A stretch of 64,000 nucleotides of DNA from an uncultured Alcanivorax sp. (GTDB lineage: Bacteria > Pseudomonadota > Gammaproteobacteria > Pseudomonadales > Alcanivoracaceae), in the NCBI RefSeq assembly GCF_947258575.1, contig NZ_CAMYIV010000004.1:124001-188000 (forward strand), given 5' to 3'. Shown in pieces: positions 44,241 through 51,773 of this stretch; the first letter of the stretch is position 1, and every line of letters begins with the position of its first letter. A program made the translations under genes and the position numbers. Below the pieces are notes generated by a model, which saw only the letters and a list, made by a program, of their open reading frames with translations, was not told the origin of the DNA and did not search any database.

Positions 44241-44283
44241 CAATGCCATGCATGCGACAAGCGCATGATGGCGGGCGTTAGAA
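44235..44283 (+). repeat. attC site 4 (49 bp, unusually short)
   Basis: R' TTATAAC (44235-44241) to R'' GTTAGAA (44277-44283). The stem GCCATGCATGCG / CGCATGATGGC pairs over its whole length with one unpaired base on one strand, the extrahelical-base feature expected of attC. Confidence 0.85.
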
Positions 44284-44292
44284 GTCTGAAAG

Positions 44293-44667
44293 ATGCGTAC
44301 CGGAATTGAAATTATTGAAGATGTACCAGGATGTGGGGCGCCAGTCGCTCGGCACAACTGGTATAAGATTCGCTTAAAAATCTGGCTTCATAGAGGCGAG
44401 TCAGTACGTTGGGAAAGGGTTTGGGGTACATCACCAGCAGAGCTAAATGATAACGGAGAAACACTCGTCACTCATGTTCGAATAGACAGGGAGCAACTTA
44501 TTGCTGGTTTGTTTTACGGGTGTGAGGGTATGCATGTCGGAGGGAGGCGAATATTGCGCATTGCTCCCCATCTTGCTTATCGCGAGCAGGGCGTTCCCGG
44601 CATCATACCTGCGAATGCACTGCTCACAGCAGAACTTGAATTTATAAATGAGGGTTTGCCCGCGTGA
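44293..44667 (+). CDS. Cassette 5: FKBP-type peptidyl-prolyl isomerase-like protein
   Basis: 124 residues. The C-terminal half has the FKBP signature GCEGMHVGGRRILRIAPHLA followed by YREQGVPGIIPANALL, matching the family pattern G-x-R-x-x-x-I-P-x-x-L-A-Y-x-x-x-G-x-x-x-x-I-P-x-N-x-x-L. The N-terminal half is short and differs from canonical FKBP, and WYKIRLKIWLHRGESVRWER may be an added segment. FKBPs catalyse prolyl isomerisation; whether the active site is intact is unclear. Unusual cargo for a cassette. Confidence 0.72.
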   Translation: MRTGIEIIEDVPGCGAPVARHNWYKIRLKIWLHRGESVRWERVWGTSPAELNDNGETLVTHVRIDREQLIAGLFYGCEGMHVGGRRILRIAPHLAYREQGVPGIIPANALLTAELEFINEGLPA

Positions 44668-44668
44668 C

Positions 44669-44710
44669 TTCTAATAATCGGCAGCTGGGGCGATGTGCCG
44701 GGCGTTAAAT
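44669..44710 (+). repeat. attC site 5 (42 bp, degenerate)
   Basis: R' TTCTAAT (44669-44675) to R'' GTTAAAT (44704-44710). R' ends AAT instead of AAC, the only imperfect core in the array. The short stem CGGCA / TGCCG is present. It may recombine poorly. Confidence 0.65.
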
Positions 44711-44723
44711 GGTAAGGGGGTTT

Positions 44724-45245
44724 ATGTTTAGGGGAGTGTATTTCCTCAGGTCTGGTGAATTGTCTGAGAAGCTGAGTAGAGGCGAAGTGACAGATGATTT
44801 GGCTTTCAATCACTTGCTTCTTTATAGCATGTTATTTGCAGGCTATATCTCTATTCCTGTTGTGGTTACCTGCTCGGCTGAATTGGAGTACGGATTTCGA
44901 TATCAGGCTTTGGGGTTCATTGCATTCGCGGGAGTGCAGTATTGGGGAATGAAACGGCTCTATAGAACTAACAGCCAGGGTGACGGTAGAGATTTTTTTC
45001 TTCGTTGGGCGGCTCTTTCGCTGCCTGTCGGCGTTCAAGTGCTCATTATCAGTGTCGTTTTAGGGGCTGTTTATGGCGCTGTAGTTGGGGCGAGCGCTAT
45101 AGGTTGGGCAAGTGGCTTTCCTGCTTACGTATGGGAAGTAACAGGCATCTTGTACGGAGCCCTGATTCAGGTGATTTATTACCGACTGATGCAGACGGAT
45201 TTAACAATTTGCTCAAGCGGACCACAGCAAGCTGCGTCCGATTAG
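44724..45245 (+). CDS. Cassette 6 membrane protein, unknown family
   Basis: 173 residues from ATG 44724 (AAGGGGG just upstream); ATG 44709, overlapping the core site, is less likely. Hydrophobic helices at about 34-52, 60-78, 96-115 and 120-145, with a polar N terminus. Inner-membrane protein of unknown function. The last 15 or so codons lie inside the attC, so the C-terminal tail (ICSSGPQQAASD) is attC-encoded and changes if the cassette moves. Confidence 0.7.
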   Translation: MFRGVYFLRSGELSEKLSRGEVTDDLAFNHLLLYSMLFAGYISIPVVVTCSAELEYGFRYQALGFIAFAGVQYWGMKRLYRTNSQGDGRDFFLRWAALSLPVGVQVLIISVVLGAVYGAVVGASAIGWASGFPAYVWEVTGILYGALIQVIYYRLMQTDLTICSSGPQQAASD

Positions 45246-45259
45246 CATAGGCGTTATGT
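45199..45259 (+). repeat. attC site 6 (61 bp)
   Basis: R' ATTTAAC (45199-45205) to R'' GTTATGT (45253-45259). Stem AAGCGGAC / GTCCGATT pairs imperfectly. The site overlaps the 3' end of the cassette-6 gene by 47 bp. Confidence 0.8.
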
Positions 45260-45283
45260 GGCACACACAGGAGGATACACCTA

Positions 45284-45688
45284 ATGTCGGCGAACACGAT
45301 TTCATGGTCGGTCTATTCGATATTTGCCACCGCCGCCCTGTACCTTAACTGGCATCCTGATATTTTCTCATTCACTGGTAACTTGGGAATTTTAAAGCTT
45401 GTCGTCTGGGTGGCATTCGCAGCATTTCTAGCATATAGCGTTTACTGTAGTTTTCAGGAAAACATATTTCGCACCATTCGCAAGATTGCGGAGTTTCACT
45501 GGGGTAAGAAGATAGGAATAGATCTTTATCTTGGGCTTTTTATGTTTCAGGTCTTCATCTACTTACACGAAGGTTCCCTTGCAGCAGTTCTTTGGCTTGT
45601 TCCAACGATTTTGTTTGCTAATCTTTCCGCTTTGCTCTATCTCGGCATTCATTTTGATTCGATTGCATCAAAATTGCTCGGGCTGTAG
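45284..45688 (+). CDS. Cassette 7 membrane protein, unknown family
   Basis: 134 residues starting MSANTISWSVYSIFATAALY. Four predicted transmembrane helices (about 5-22, 34-52, 78-98, 103-122), small loops. AGGAGG lies nine bases before the ATG. Family not recognised. Like cassettes 2, 4 and 6 it is a small polytopic membrane protein. Confidence 0.72.
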   Translation: MSANTISWSVYSIFATAALYLNWHPDIFSFTGNLGILKLVVWVAFAAFLAYSVYCSFQENIFRTIRKIAEFHWGKKIGIDLYLGLFMFQVFIYLHEGSLAAVLWLVPTILFANLSALLYLGIHFDSIASKLLGL

Positions 45689-45696
45689 GGCATGCC

Positions 45697-45782
45697 ACAT
45701 AACAAGGCCATTAAGGTTGTTCCGGGGCTTTGGCCCTCCACCGGACGCCACTGACGTAGCGCCGGTTTGCTCAGCGTTAGGT
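45697..45782 (+). repeat. attC site 7 (86 bp), last of the array
   Basis: R' ACATAAC (45697-45703) to R'' GTTAGGT (45776-45782). Inner segment has GGGCTTTGGCCCT and an imperfect CCGG-rich stem. After it the expected partner ACCTAAC for cassette 8 is not found before the ankyrin genes. Confidence 0.8.
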
Positions 45783-45786
45783 TTCA

Positions 45787-45849
45787 ATGAATCCTGACAT
45801 GAGCACAAGAAAGGCTTTCATTGAGGCTATCCATAAAGGAAAAAAATAG
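45787..45849 (+). pseudogene. Truncated eighth cassette gene
   Basis: An ATG four bases after the last core site opens a 20-codon frame, MNPDMSTRKAFIEAIHKGKK, then stops. No attC follows. It looks like the start of a gene cut off where the array joins chromosomal DNA, marking the right end of the mobile region near 45850. Confidence 0.5.
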
Positions 45850-45879
45850 AGCACGCATAATCTGCAGGCAAGGAAAGTC

Positions 45880-47004
45880 TCACAGCCCTGTTATGGCGTC
45901 CAGCAATCCAGGATAGACCGCATTGGTTGCCTTGGTGACTTCCGCGAAATTGGCCTTGTCGCTATGTTCTGCTCTGAGCCAGGCAGCCATATCGTTTAGG
46001 CTGTGGAAGGAAAGGTCCGAGGTTTGGCGTCGGTAGGCGTCACCGCCAGAGATATCGTCGGCCACCTTATTGCCCGCGGTCTTGCCCGCCATAGAGCCGA
46101 AGATACTACCGATCAATGCACCGCCGGGAACGTTTTCCAAAGCTCTCTGGGCAGCATAGTTGCCGGCCGCGGAGCCTACAGCGGAACCAGCAGCGCTGCC
46201 CATCTGGTTGTTGATCGCTTTGTTGACCCACTCGGCGACGACACCGTCTGAGGTGTAGGGGCTTAGATAGCGACCGGAGTTATTCCGAATGATGGGAGTG
46301 TCCGCGGGCGTTTTTTCAGAGGTATCTGCTGTGGCGACGGCGGGCTTTCCCTCATTGGCGCGCTGCATCAACTTTTCACGTTGTACGCGCTTGGCAATCC
46401 ATTGTTTTCGCTCTTCCATCAATTGCGGGTGCTGTTCCCATGCTTGTGTCTCGGACATGGGTTTTCTACCCAGAATTTCCAGTGCTGCCTCACTCTGAGC
46501 TACCGCTTCTTCAAGTCCAGGTGCGTCACGACGCCATACGATATACATTTCAATCACGTCCGCCGGGAGCCTGCCTTGCTTATCTCGCAGGGTGGGGTCG
46601 GCGCCGTTTTCCAGTAGCGCCTCAACCGCTTCAGCAGATCGCGCAATATGCAGTGCCGTTTGACCTTGACTCCTACCGCTTTTCGTAACGGGTTTGTTGG
46701 GATCGGCTCCGTCGGCGAGTAATGCTCGTATTATTTTTTCCCGCTCGGGAGCATGACTTAAAGAGGCGAACATCAAGGGAGTAAGACCGGTTCCCCCTTT
46801 GCCATTGGGGTTACCACCCTGGCTCAGGCTCTGCTGGACGGCGGGAAGATCGTTCTGTATTACTGCATTTTGCAGTTCATATGTAGCATATGAAGTGCAA
46901 CCGGATAATAGTCCATGCAGGCATGTAATTATTAGAATGCCGGGTAACGTAAAATATATTCGAGCATTCCTCAGTGCGCGGGCTAATCTGATCGTTAATA
47001 TCAT
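45880..47004 (-). CDS. Ankyrin-repeat lipoprotein with glycine-rich C-terminal module, paralogue 1
   Basis: About 374 residues from ATG 47004, which gives a normal lipoprotein signal with lipobox LSGC (Cys36); GTG 47058 or ATG 47049 would extend it into overlap with the upstream gene. Three ankyrin-like repeats follow (LTPLMFASLSHAPEREKIIR, ALLADGADPNKP, TALHIARSAEAVEALLENGA). After a linker comes the module shared with the next two genes: GRYLSPYTSDGVVAEWVNKA, a glycine-zipper stretch and a Trp-containing tail near WLRAEHSDKANFAEV. Predicted to be exported and lipid-anchored. Function unknown. Confidence 0.7.
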   Translation of the reverse strand: MILTIRLARALRNARIYFTLPGILIITCLHGLLSGCTSYATYELQNAVIQNDLPAVQQSLSQGGNPNGKGGTGLTPLMFASLSHAPEREKIIRALLADGADPNKPVTKSGRSQGQTALHIARSAEAVEALLENGADPTLRDKQGRLPADVIEMYIVWRRDAPGLEEAVAQSEAALEILGRKPMSETQAWEQHPQLMEERKQWIAKRVQREKLMQRANEGKPAVATADTSEKTPADTPIIRNNSGRYLSPYTSDGVVAEWVNKAINNQMGSAAGSAVGSAAGNYAAQRALENVPGGALIGSIFGSMAGKTAGNKVADDISGGDAYRRQTSDLSFHSLNDMAAWLRAEHSDKANFAEVTKATNAVYPGLLDAITGL

Positions 47005-47054
47005 ACTGTAACTGCCCCAAAGCGAGTTGAAATATTTAAAAATTTGCATTCCGG

Positions 47055-48089
47055 TCACTGGCCAGAAATGGCGTCCAGCAATCCTGGATAGACCGCGTTG
47101 GCGGCTTTGCTAACTTCCGCGAAATTAGCCTTGTCGCCATGCTCTTCCCTCAACCAGGTGGCCATATCCCGTAAGCTGTGGAAGGAAAGATCCGAGGTCT
47201 GGCGGCGGTAGGTGTCACCGCCAGAGACATCGTCTGCCATCTTGGTGCCCACGGCCTTGCCCGCTTTGGAGCCCAGGAAGCCACCAATCAAACTGCCTCC
47301 GGGCACGCTCTCCAGCGCCTTGTTGGCCGCGTAGGCCCCGGCGGCGCCGCCCACGGCGGAGCCGGTAGCACTACCCATCTGGTTATTGATAGCCTTGTTG
47401 ACCCACTCGGCCACCACCCCATCGGAGGTGTAGGGGCTCAGGTAGCGGCCGGAGTTATTACCGATTGGGGCTGGCTGGGCGCCGGGATTGGTGGAGCCTG
47501 TCGCTTGCGATGGCGGAGTTGCGCCACCGGGGTACATGGACGCCATCATCTGCGGGTATTTGTCCCAGGCCTGGTCTTCGGTGATCGGTGTGCGCCCAAG
47601 GGCTTCCAGTGCCGCCTCGAGGTGATTTATATGACGTTCTTGCAGGGCATCCAGGCTGGGGGTCCAGTAAAATTCCTCGCGTGATTTTTCCCTGGCCGAA
47701 CGCTGCATGATCAAATTTTTTTCAATGCTATCGGCGGGCAGCGCGCCCTGCTCGGTGCGTAAGGTAGCGTCTGCGCCGTATTCGATGAGGCTATTCACAG
47801 CTTCCGCGCTGGCGGCCATGTGTAGAGGTGTGTGGCCGTGGCTGCGCATATTGGGGTCTGCGCCGGCCATAAGCAGAGCGCGAATGACCTGTTCACGATC
47901 AGGTTTGTGACTTCGGACGGCAGAGTGTAAATACGGAATCACGGCGTCGGCGCCGTCGGGATTGGTGCCGGCATTCAGGTGCTCCTGTACGGCAACGGGG
48001 TCGCCGTTATGAATAGCCATATTCATTGTTCGGGGCACGCAGGCGCCCAGAAGGAACGATATAAACAGTAATAGCGAGACACGATCCAT
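47055..48089 (-). CDS. Ankyrin-repeat lipoprotein, paralogue 2
   Basis: 344 residues. Lipobox LLGAC (Cys17) after MDRVSLLLFISF. Ankyrin repeats with VIRALLMAGADPNMRSHGHT and PLHMAASAEAVNSLIEYGAD, a predicted-helical linker with TPITEDQAWDKYPQMMASMY, then the shared glycine-zipper module. ATG 48089 has AGGTG eight bases upstream and gives a standard lipoprotein signal; the longer frame adds 20 residues. Its stop overlaps the possible upstream start of paralogue 1, so the three genes probably form one transcript read from 49796 to 45880. Confidence 0.75.
   Translation of the reverse strand: MDRVSLLLFISFLLGACVPRTMNMAIHNGDPVAVQEHLNAGTNPDGADAVIPYLHSAVRSHKPDREQVIRALLMAGADPNMRSHGHTPLHMAASAEAVNSLIEYGADATLRTEQGALPADSIEKNLIMQRSAREKSREEFYWTPSLDALQERHINHLEAALEALGRTPITEDQAWDKYPQMMASMYPGGATPPSQATGSTNPGAQPAPIGNNSGRYLSPYTSDGVVAEWVNKAINNQMGSATGSAVGGAAGAYAANKALESVPGGSLIGGFLGSKAGKAVGTKMADDVSGGDTYRRQTSDLSFHSLRDMATWLREEHGDKANFAEVSKAANAVYPGLLDAISGQ
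47180..47444. repeat. 265-bp direct repeat, copy A (shared module, paralogue 2)
   Basis: Aligns without gaps to 48368-48632 (offset 1188) with only about a dozen differences by eye, all within the shared C-terminal module. The paralogue-1 copy near 46000-46280 is clearly more diverged. Points to recent gene conversion or duplication between paralogues 2 and 3. Confidence 0.75.
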
Positions 48090-48242
48090 GGCAGAACACC
48101 TGTTTTCAATATCAACCGAAGCTTTGAACGGGAGGCGGGGCGTCGTCATCTGATCCTCCCGCCCTCGGCCCGTTGCTTGGGGAAGAGGGGGCCTTTCCCT
48201 GTGACAAGTGAGTTGAAGTTGGAGTAAGGCTGCTCAAGCTGC

Positions 48243-49796
48243 TCACAGACCCTCCAGATTTTTCAGCAATCCGGGATAGACCGCATCCGTTGCTTTGGTG
48301 ACTTCTGCAAAATTGGCTTTGTCGCCATGTTCTTTCTTGAGCCAGGAGGCCATGTCGTTCAGGCTGCGGAAGGAAAGATCCGAGGTCTGGCGGCGGTAGG
48401 TGTCACCGCCAGAGACATCGTCTGCCATCTTGGTGCCCACGGCCTTGCCCGCTTTGGAGCCCAGGAAGCCGCCAATCAAACTGCCTCCGGGCACGCTCTC
48501 CAGCGCCTTGTTGGCGGCGTAGGCCCCGGCGACACCGCCCACAGCGGAGCCAGTGGCGCTGCCCATCTGGTTATTGATAGCCTTGTTGACCCACTCGGTC
48601 ACCACCCCATCGGAGGTGTAGGGGCTCAGGTACTGACCGCTATTGTCCTGTATCACCAGTGACTGAATGGTTTTTTGTTGTTGTGCTTGATTAAAGGCCT
48701 GCCATTGTTCACGAGTGATGCTGCCCCGCGTCATTGTGACCTGGTGGGGCTGACTGGCTTCCTTGCTCTGCAGTACCAGTGTCACCGGGTGGCCCTTCTT
48801 ACCGCGAATCAGCTCCATGGTGTCGCCCAGGCTGAGGCCGTCCAGGTCAATAATGTCATCGCCACCATTCGGTGCCACACCGATAAGAAAATCACCCTCC
48901 TGAATCTGTTTACTGCGTGCTGCTGGCCCTTGGGGAACCAGCGCTATCACTATCGGGACGCCGCTTTCCTCTTTGAATTTGATGCCGATGGTCCCGTTGG
49001 CGGTAAGCGTTTCCATGGCCCGGGACGTCGCCTGATCCGGGTAGAGCTTCGCCATCACGTCCGGCCATTGTTCCCATGATTGTTCTTGGGTGATCGGTGT
49101 GCGGCCGAAGATTTCCAGGACGGTCTTGAGTCGGCTGATTTCGCGTTTATAGTGGTCGGCCACTACCCCGTCGGCTTTTGCCGCTTCTGCACGGGCGACA
49201 ATCAAGCCGTATTCCACGTGGTCCACAGGCCTAAACCCGTTATTATCCGTCACTTCAGGGTCGGCACCGTATTCGAGCAGAGCGCTTACCGTCTCAGCTG
49301 AATTTGAAGATTTGTGCAGTGGCGTCACTCCCCGGCTGTTGGATACATTCGGATCAGCTCCGGCTTCGACAAGCGCCCTCACTTCTTCAGCTGATGAGAC
49401 GAGGTGCAGTGGCCGCATCCCGAAGTCCAACCCCTCCCAGCCGTCCTTGCTCGGGGTCATGTTCGGATCGCCCCCGGCCTCGACAAGTGCTTCCACCACC
49501 TCGGCTGATTTGGCGAAGTGCAGTGGCCTCATTCCGGCTACCGTCCCGGCGTACTTGCCCAGGGCCAGATTCGGATCAGCCCCGGCTTCGAGCAATGCCT
49601 GAACTATTTGCTCATTGTCGGAACGCACGGCAGAAACTAGATAACTCTCATTTTCAAAGTGACCATTTGGATCCGCTCCTCTGTCCAGGCGTGTCTGTAC
49701 GGTATTCAAATCGCCGTCGTAAATGGTCGAATACCAGTTTTTCGCGCAGCCCGAAAGCATCACAATAAAAATCAGTAGCCAGAAAGGGCGGTACAT
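48243..49796 (-). CDS. Ankyrin-repeat plus PDZ lipoprotein, paralogue 3
   Basis: 517 residues. Lipobox MLSGC (Cys17). About five ankyrin repeats (residues 25-195; for example VQALLEAGADPNL, VEALVEAGGDPNM, VRALVEAGADPN), the linker ILEIFGRTPITQEQSWEQWP in variant form (LEIFGRTPITQEQSWEQWP), a PDZ-like domain at about 262-345 (GTIGIKFKEESGVPIVIALV, ending VTLVLQSK), then the shared module 385-517 with a glycine zipper (GSAVGGVAGAYAANKALE) and LSFRSLNDMASWLKKEH. Probable first gene of the unit. Likely a protein-binding scaffold at the cell envelope; no catalytic residues. Confidence 0.78.
   Translation of the reverse strand: MYRPFWLLIFIVMLSGCAKNWYSTIYDGDLNTVQTRLDRGADPNGHFENESYLVSAVRSDNEQIVQALLEAGADPNLALGKYAGTVAGMRPLHFAKSAEVVEALVEAGGDPNMTPSKDGWEGLDFGMRPLHLVSSAEEVRALVEAGADPNVSNSRGVTPLHKSSNSAETVSALLEYGADPEVTDNNGFRPVDHVEYGLIVARAEAAKADGVVADHYKREISRLKTVLEIFGRTPITQEQSWEQWPDVMAKLYPDQATSRAMETLTANGTIGIKFKEESGVPIVIALVPQGPAARSKQIQEGDFLIGVAPNGGDDIIDLDGLSLGDTMELIRGKKGHPVTLVLQSKEASQPHQVTMTRGSITREQWQAFNQAQQQKTIQSLVIQDNSGQYLSPYTSDGVVTEWVNKAINNQMGSATGSAVGGVAGAYAANKALESVPGGSLIGGFLGSKAGKAVGTKMADDVSGGDTYRRQTSDLSFRSLNDMASWLKKEHGDKANFAEVTKATDAVYPGLLKNLEGL
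48368..48632. repeat. 265-bp direct repeat, copy B (shared module, paralogue 3)
   Basis: Partner of 47180-47444; see that entry. It encodes the PYTSDGVV, glycine-zipper and ADDVSGGDTYRRQTSDLSF segments. Confidence 0.75.
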
Positions 49797-50276
49797 AGAT
49801 TCATCCTGTTTTTGTGAATGGGCCTTGTGCGCCGAATGGAGTTGAAACCCGCCATGCCTGGCGGAACCATAGAGGGGGCGCGCTACGATGAGCCTATTTG
49901 TGGTTCAGGAGCTGCTAATGGCACCCAGCGGATGGATCCCCGCCTTTTTCGCTGGATGGCGACATTAAAAGCTATTTTACAAATCGAGTTTGGCAGGGTG
50001 CCGGGGCATTCGCATCCCTCATTTGGGGTACGTCGCTGTCTTTGTGCGGCTCCCGTTGTATACCTCATCGGCCTCTTTTGTGGTTCTGCAGGAATATATG
50101 CATGTCCTGCATTGGCGCCTTGCCGAATTAGCGGAAGGCATCACGGATTGGCTAGCTATCCGGATGCTATACCGGTGGTAGCTTGAAAGGCCGTGGGCGT
50201 GGGGGATTCCATCCGCCTCCCATGGGTTGATAGGAAACCCCAGGGATATGGGGAAAACGGGTACAAGGAGCGACCA
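49797..50276. other. Intergenic region, no supported gene
   Basis: 480 bp between the ankyrin operon and the next lipoprotein gene. A 122-codon open frame (49818-50186) has low-complexity, unbiased composition and no ribosome-binding site. The promoter of the ankyrin unit should lie in the first 100 bp. No repeats of the window families were seen here. Confidence 0.5.
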
Positions 50277-51077
50277 ATGCGAAGCGCACTGTTGTTGATA
50301 ACGGCGGTAATTCTGTCCGCCTGCCACCACCCAAGCCGCAGCTATGAAGTGAGATATCTGGAGCCTACCGCTCGCCAGCAGCTTTTCATGCGCGATGAGG
50401 GGGAGATGGCAGGTGTAGATGTGCTCTGCGGAGTGAATGTGTCTGGCCTTCCTGGGCAGACGTATCCCGGACTGACGGAACCCACGGTGGCGGTCGTCGG
50501 TTATGAAAGCACGGATCTTCCCAAAAGCGCCCGACCGCGCTGCCGGGTTGATGTGAACGTGGAACACCATGCGTGGCTGTTGTTTGATTTAAGCGAAATC
50601 ACGCGGGATGGCCAGCCCCGTACCTTGATCAAGGCAACGCTCAGTGGCGAGGCGCACCCTGATACTGATAACGCCAATTGCCAGGCCGACACTCCCTTTA
50701 TTGCCTGGCTGAATTTTGCGCCGCCGTCGGTAGTCGTGCCGACAATGGAGGATGGCACACCCCACAGTGGGATAGAGGCCCCCTCGGCCATCATTGATGA
50801 CGAGCATCTGAGCTTTCGTGAATACCATGAGCGGCTCTCCGCTGCCGGACAATTCACTCAGGGGAGGCATGGAAGCGCGCCTAACTTTGTTTATACCTTG
50901 AGTGACCGGGAAGTGGCGAGACTGGCTGACACCTTCGCCACCGAGGAATGGATTGCTCCCGACCCTTACCATGCAGTTCTGGTCAGCGTGGAAAACCCCG
51001 CCCCGGGGCGTGATAGTTACTGCCTGGAAGAGCTGGAAAATTTGAAGCTGACGCTTATTTTTTCTGAAATGGAATAG
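50277..51077 (+). CDS. Hypothetical lipoprotein
   Basis: 266 residues. Lipobox LSAC (Cys16) after MRSALLLITAVI. The mature part is predicted beta-rich, with four cysteines (LCGVNVSG, ARPRCRVDV, NANCQADTPF and DSYCLEELENLKLTLIF) that could form disulfides in the periplasm. AAGGAG lies six bases before the ATG. Family not recognised. Confidence 0.7.
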   Translation: MRSALLLITAVILSACHHPSRSYEVRYLEPTARQQLFMRDEGEMAGVDVLCGVNVSGLPGQTYPGLTEPTVAVVGYESTDLPKSARPRCRVDVNVEHHAWLLFDLSEITRDGQPRTLIKATLSGEAHPDTDNANCQADTPFIAWLNFAPPSVVVPTMEDGTPHSGIEAPSAIIDDEHLSFREYHERLSAAGQFTQGRHGSAPNFVYTLSDREVARLADTFATEEWIAPDPYHAVLVSVENPAPGRDSYCLEELENLKLTLIFSEME

Positions 51078-51245
51078 ACGATAAAAAGGGGAATCCGGTA
51101 AATGCAGGGCAGCCTGTCTTTCTTTGTTCTTGACGTTGTCCGGGGCTATGGCCAGTGCTTTACTGGATTCACCGATTAAAAAAACGTCTCTTGGTCCATG
51201 CTGAAGGGTGGGGTAGCGCGGGAGAAGAAGAGGGGTAGTGAGGTA

Positions 51246-51647
51246 ATGGACAACAGCGGTGCAGTGGATTCGGTGAGCACGGGGCTGGGCAAAACCTGGG
51301 GTCTGACTGTCGGTTTGTCAGGTTTCTTTATTTTGATGCTTTCTCTGGTAGTGCCATTAGGGGAAGCCATCGGGCGGTCAGTCATCATCCTGCTTCCCGT
51401 TTTCTGGCTGGCGCGCCTGGTGATCCCGCACCGGTCAGGCTGTATGACTCGCCGTTTTAATTTCCTTAACAATGCAGGCATTGAGCCTGTGTTGGTTGTC
51501 TGGAAAGCTCGAGTGGTAAACCGGTCTTCTGACCGCTGGTCTTACTGGAGCAACTGGATTCGTGAATCGTTCATGTGTCTGGTGCTTTGGTTCCTTCTCG
51601 GCCCGGCGGCACTGTCTCCGCTGGCATCCCTTTTTTGGGTGGTCTAG
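51246..51647 (+). CDS. Small inner-membrane protein
   Basis: 133 residues from ATG 51246 (GTGAGG upstream); an ATG at 51198 is an alternative. Three hydrophobic segments (about 16-55 as a hairpin and 108-133), with the motif SDRWSYWSNWIRESFMCLVL. Function unknown. Confidence 0.6.
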   Translation: MDNSGAVDSVSTGLGKTWGLTVGLSGFFILMLSLVVPLGEAIGRSVIILLPVFWLARLVIPHRSGCMTRRFNFLNNAGIEPVLVVWKARVVNRSSDRWSYWSNWIRESFMCLVLWFLLGPAALSPLASLFWVV

Positions 51648-51773
51648 CAAGGCTATTGCATTGACGTGCTTTCCGGATAAACAGGTTATTGGCTCCCCCC
51701 GACCTGTCTTCCTGATCTTCCCGGTGGAACCATGAGTCAAGCCCAAGATCAATCCCTGCCCGAAGGAGAGGCC

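Larger units (their letters stand above)
42008..45782 (+). mobile_element. Integron gene-cassette array without integrase (CALIN)
   Basis: Eight GTT-type core sites and seven attC palindromes divide this stretch into seven complete cassettes, each with one + strand gene, ending in a truncated eighth. For each cassette, the seven bases at its 5' end (for example GTTAGAT at 42008) are the reverse complement of the R' core at the start of its own attC (ATCTAAC at 42885). The pairs are GTTATAT/ATATAAC, GTTATGC/GCATAAC, GTTATAA/TTATAAC, GTTAGAA/TTCTAAT (one mismatch), GTTAAAT/ATTTAAC and GTTATGT/ACATAAC. This is what excision as circles between G and TT requires. Flanked by czcA and the ankyrin genes. 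Confidence 0.88.

Noticed and set aside
42008-45782. Alternative view of the array as toxin-antitoxin genes or a phage-defence island
   Set aside because: No toxin, restriction or nuclease motif was seen in the cassette proteins; the repeats fit attC sites much better than other explanations.
49818-50186. 122-codon frame between the ankyrin genes and the next lipoprotein gene
   Set aside because: No recognisable domain, no ribosome-binding site; codon use unlike neighbours.
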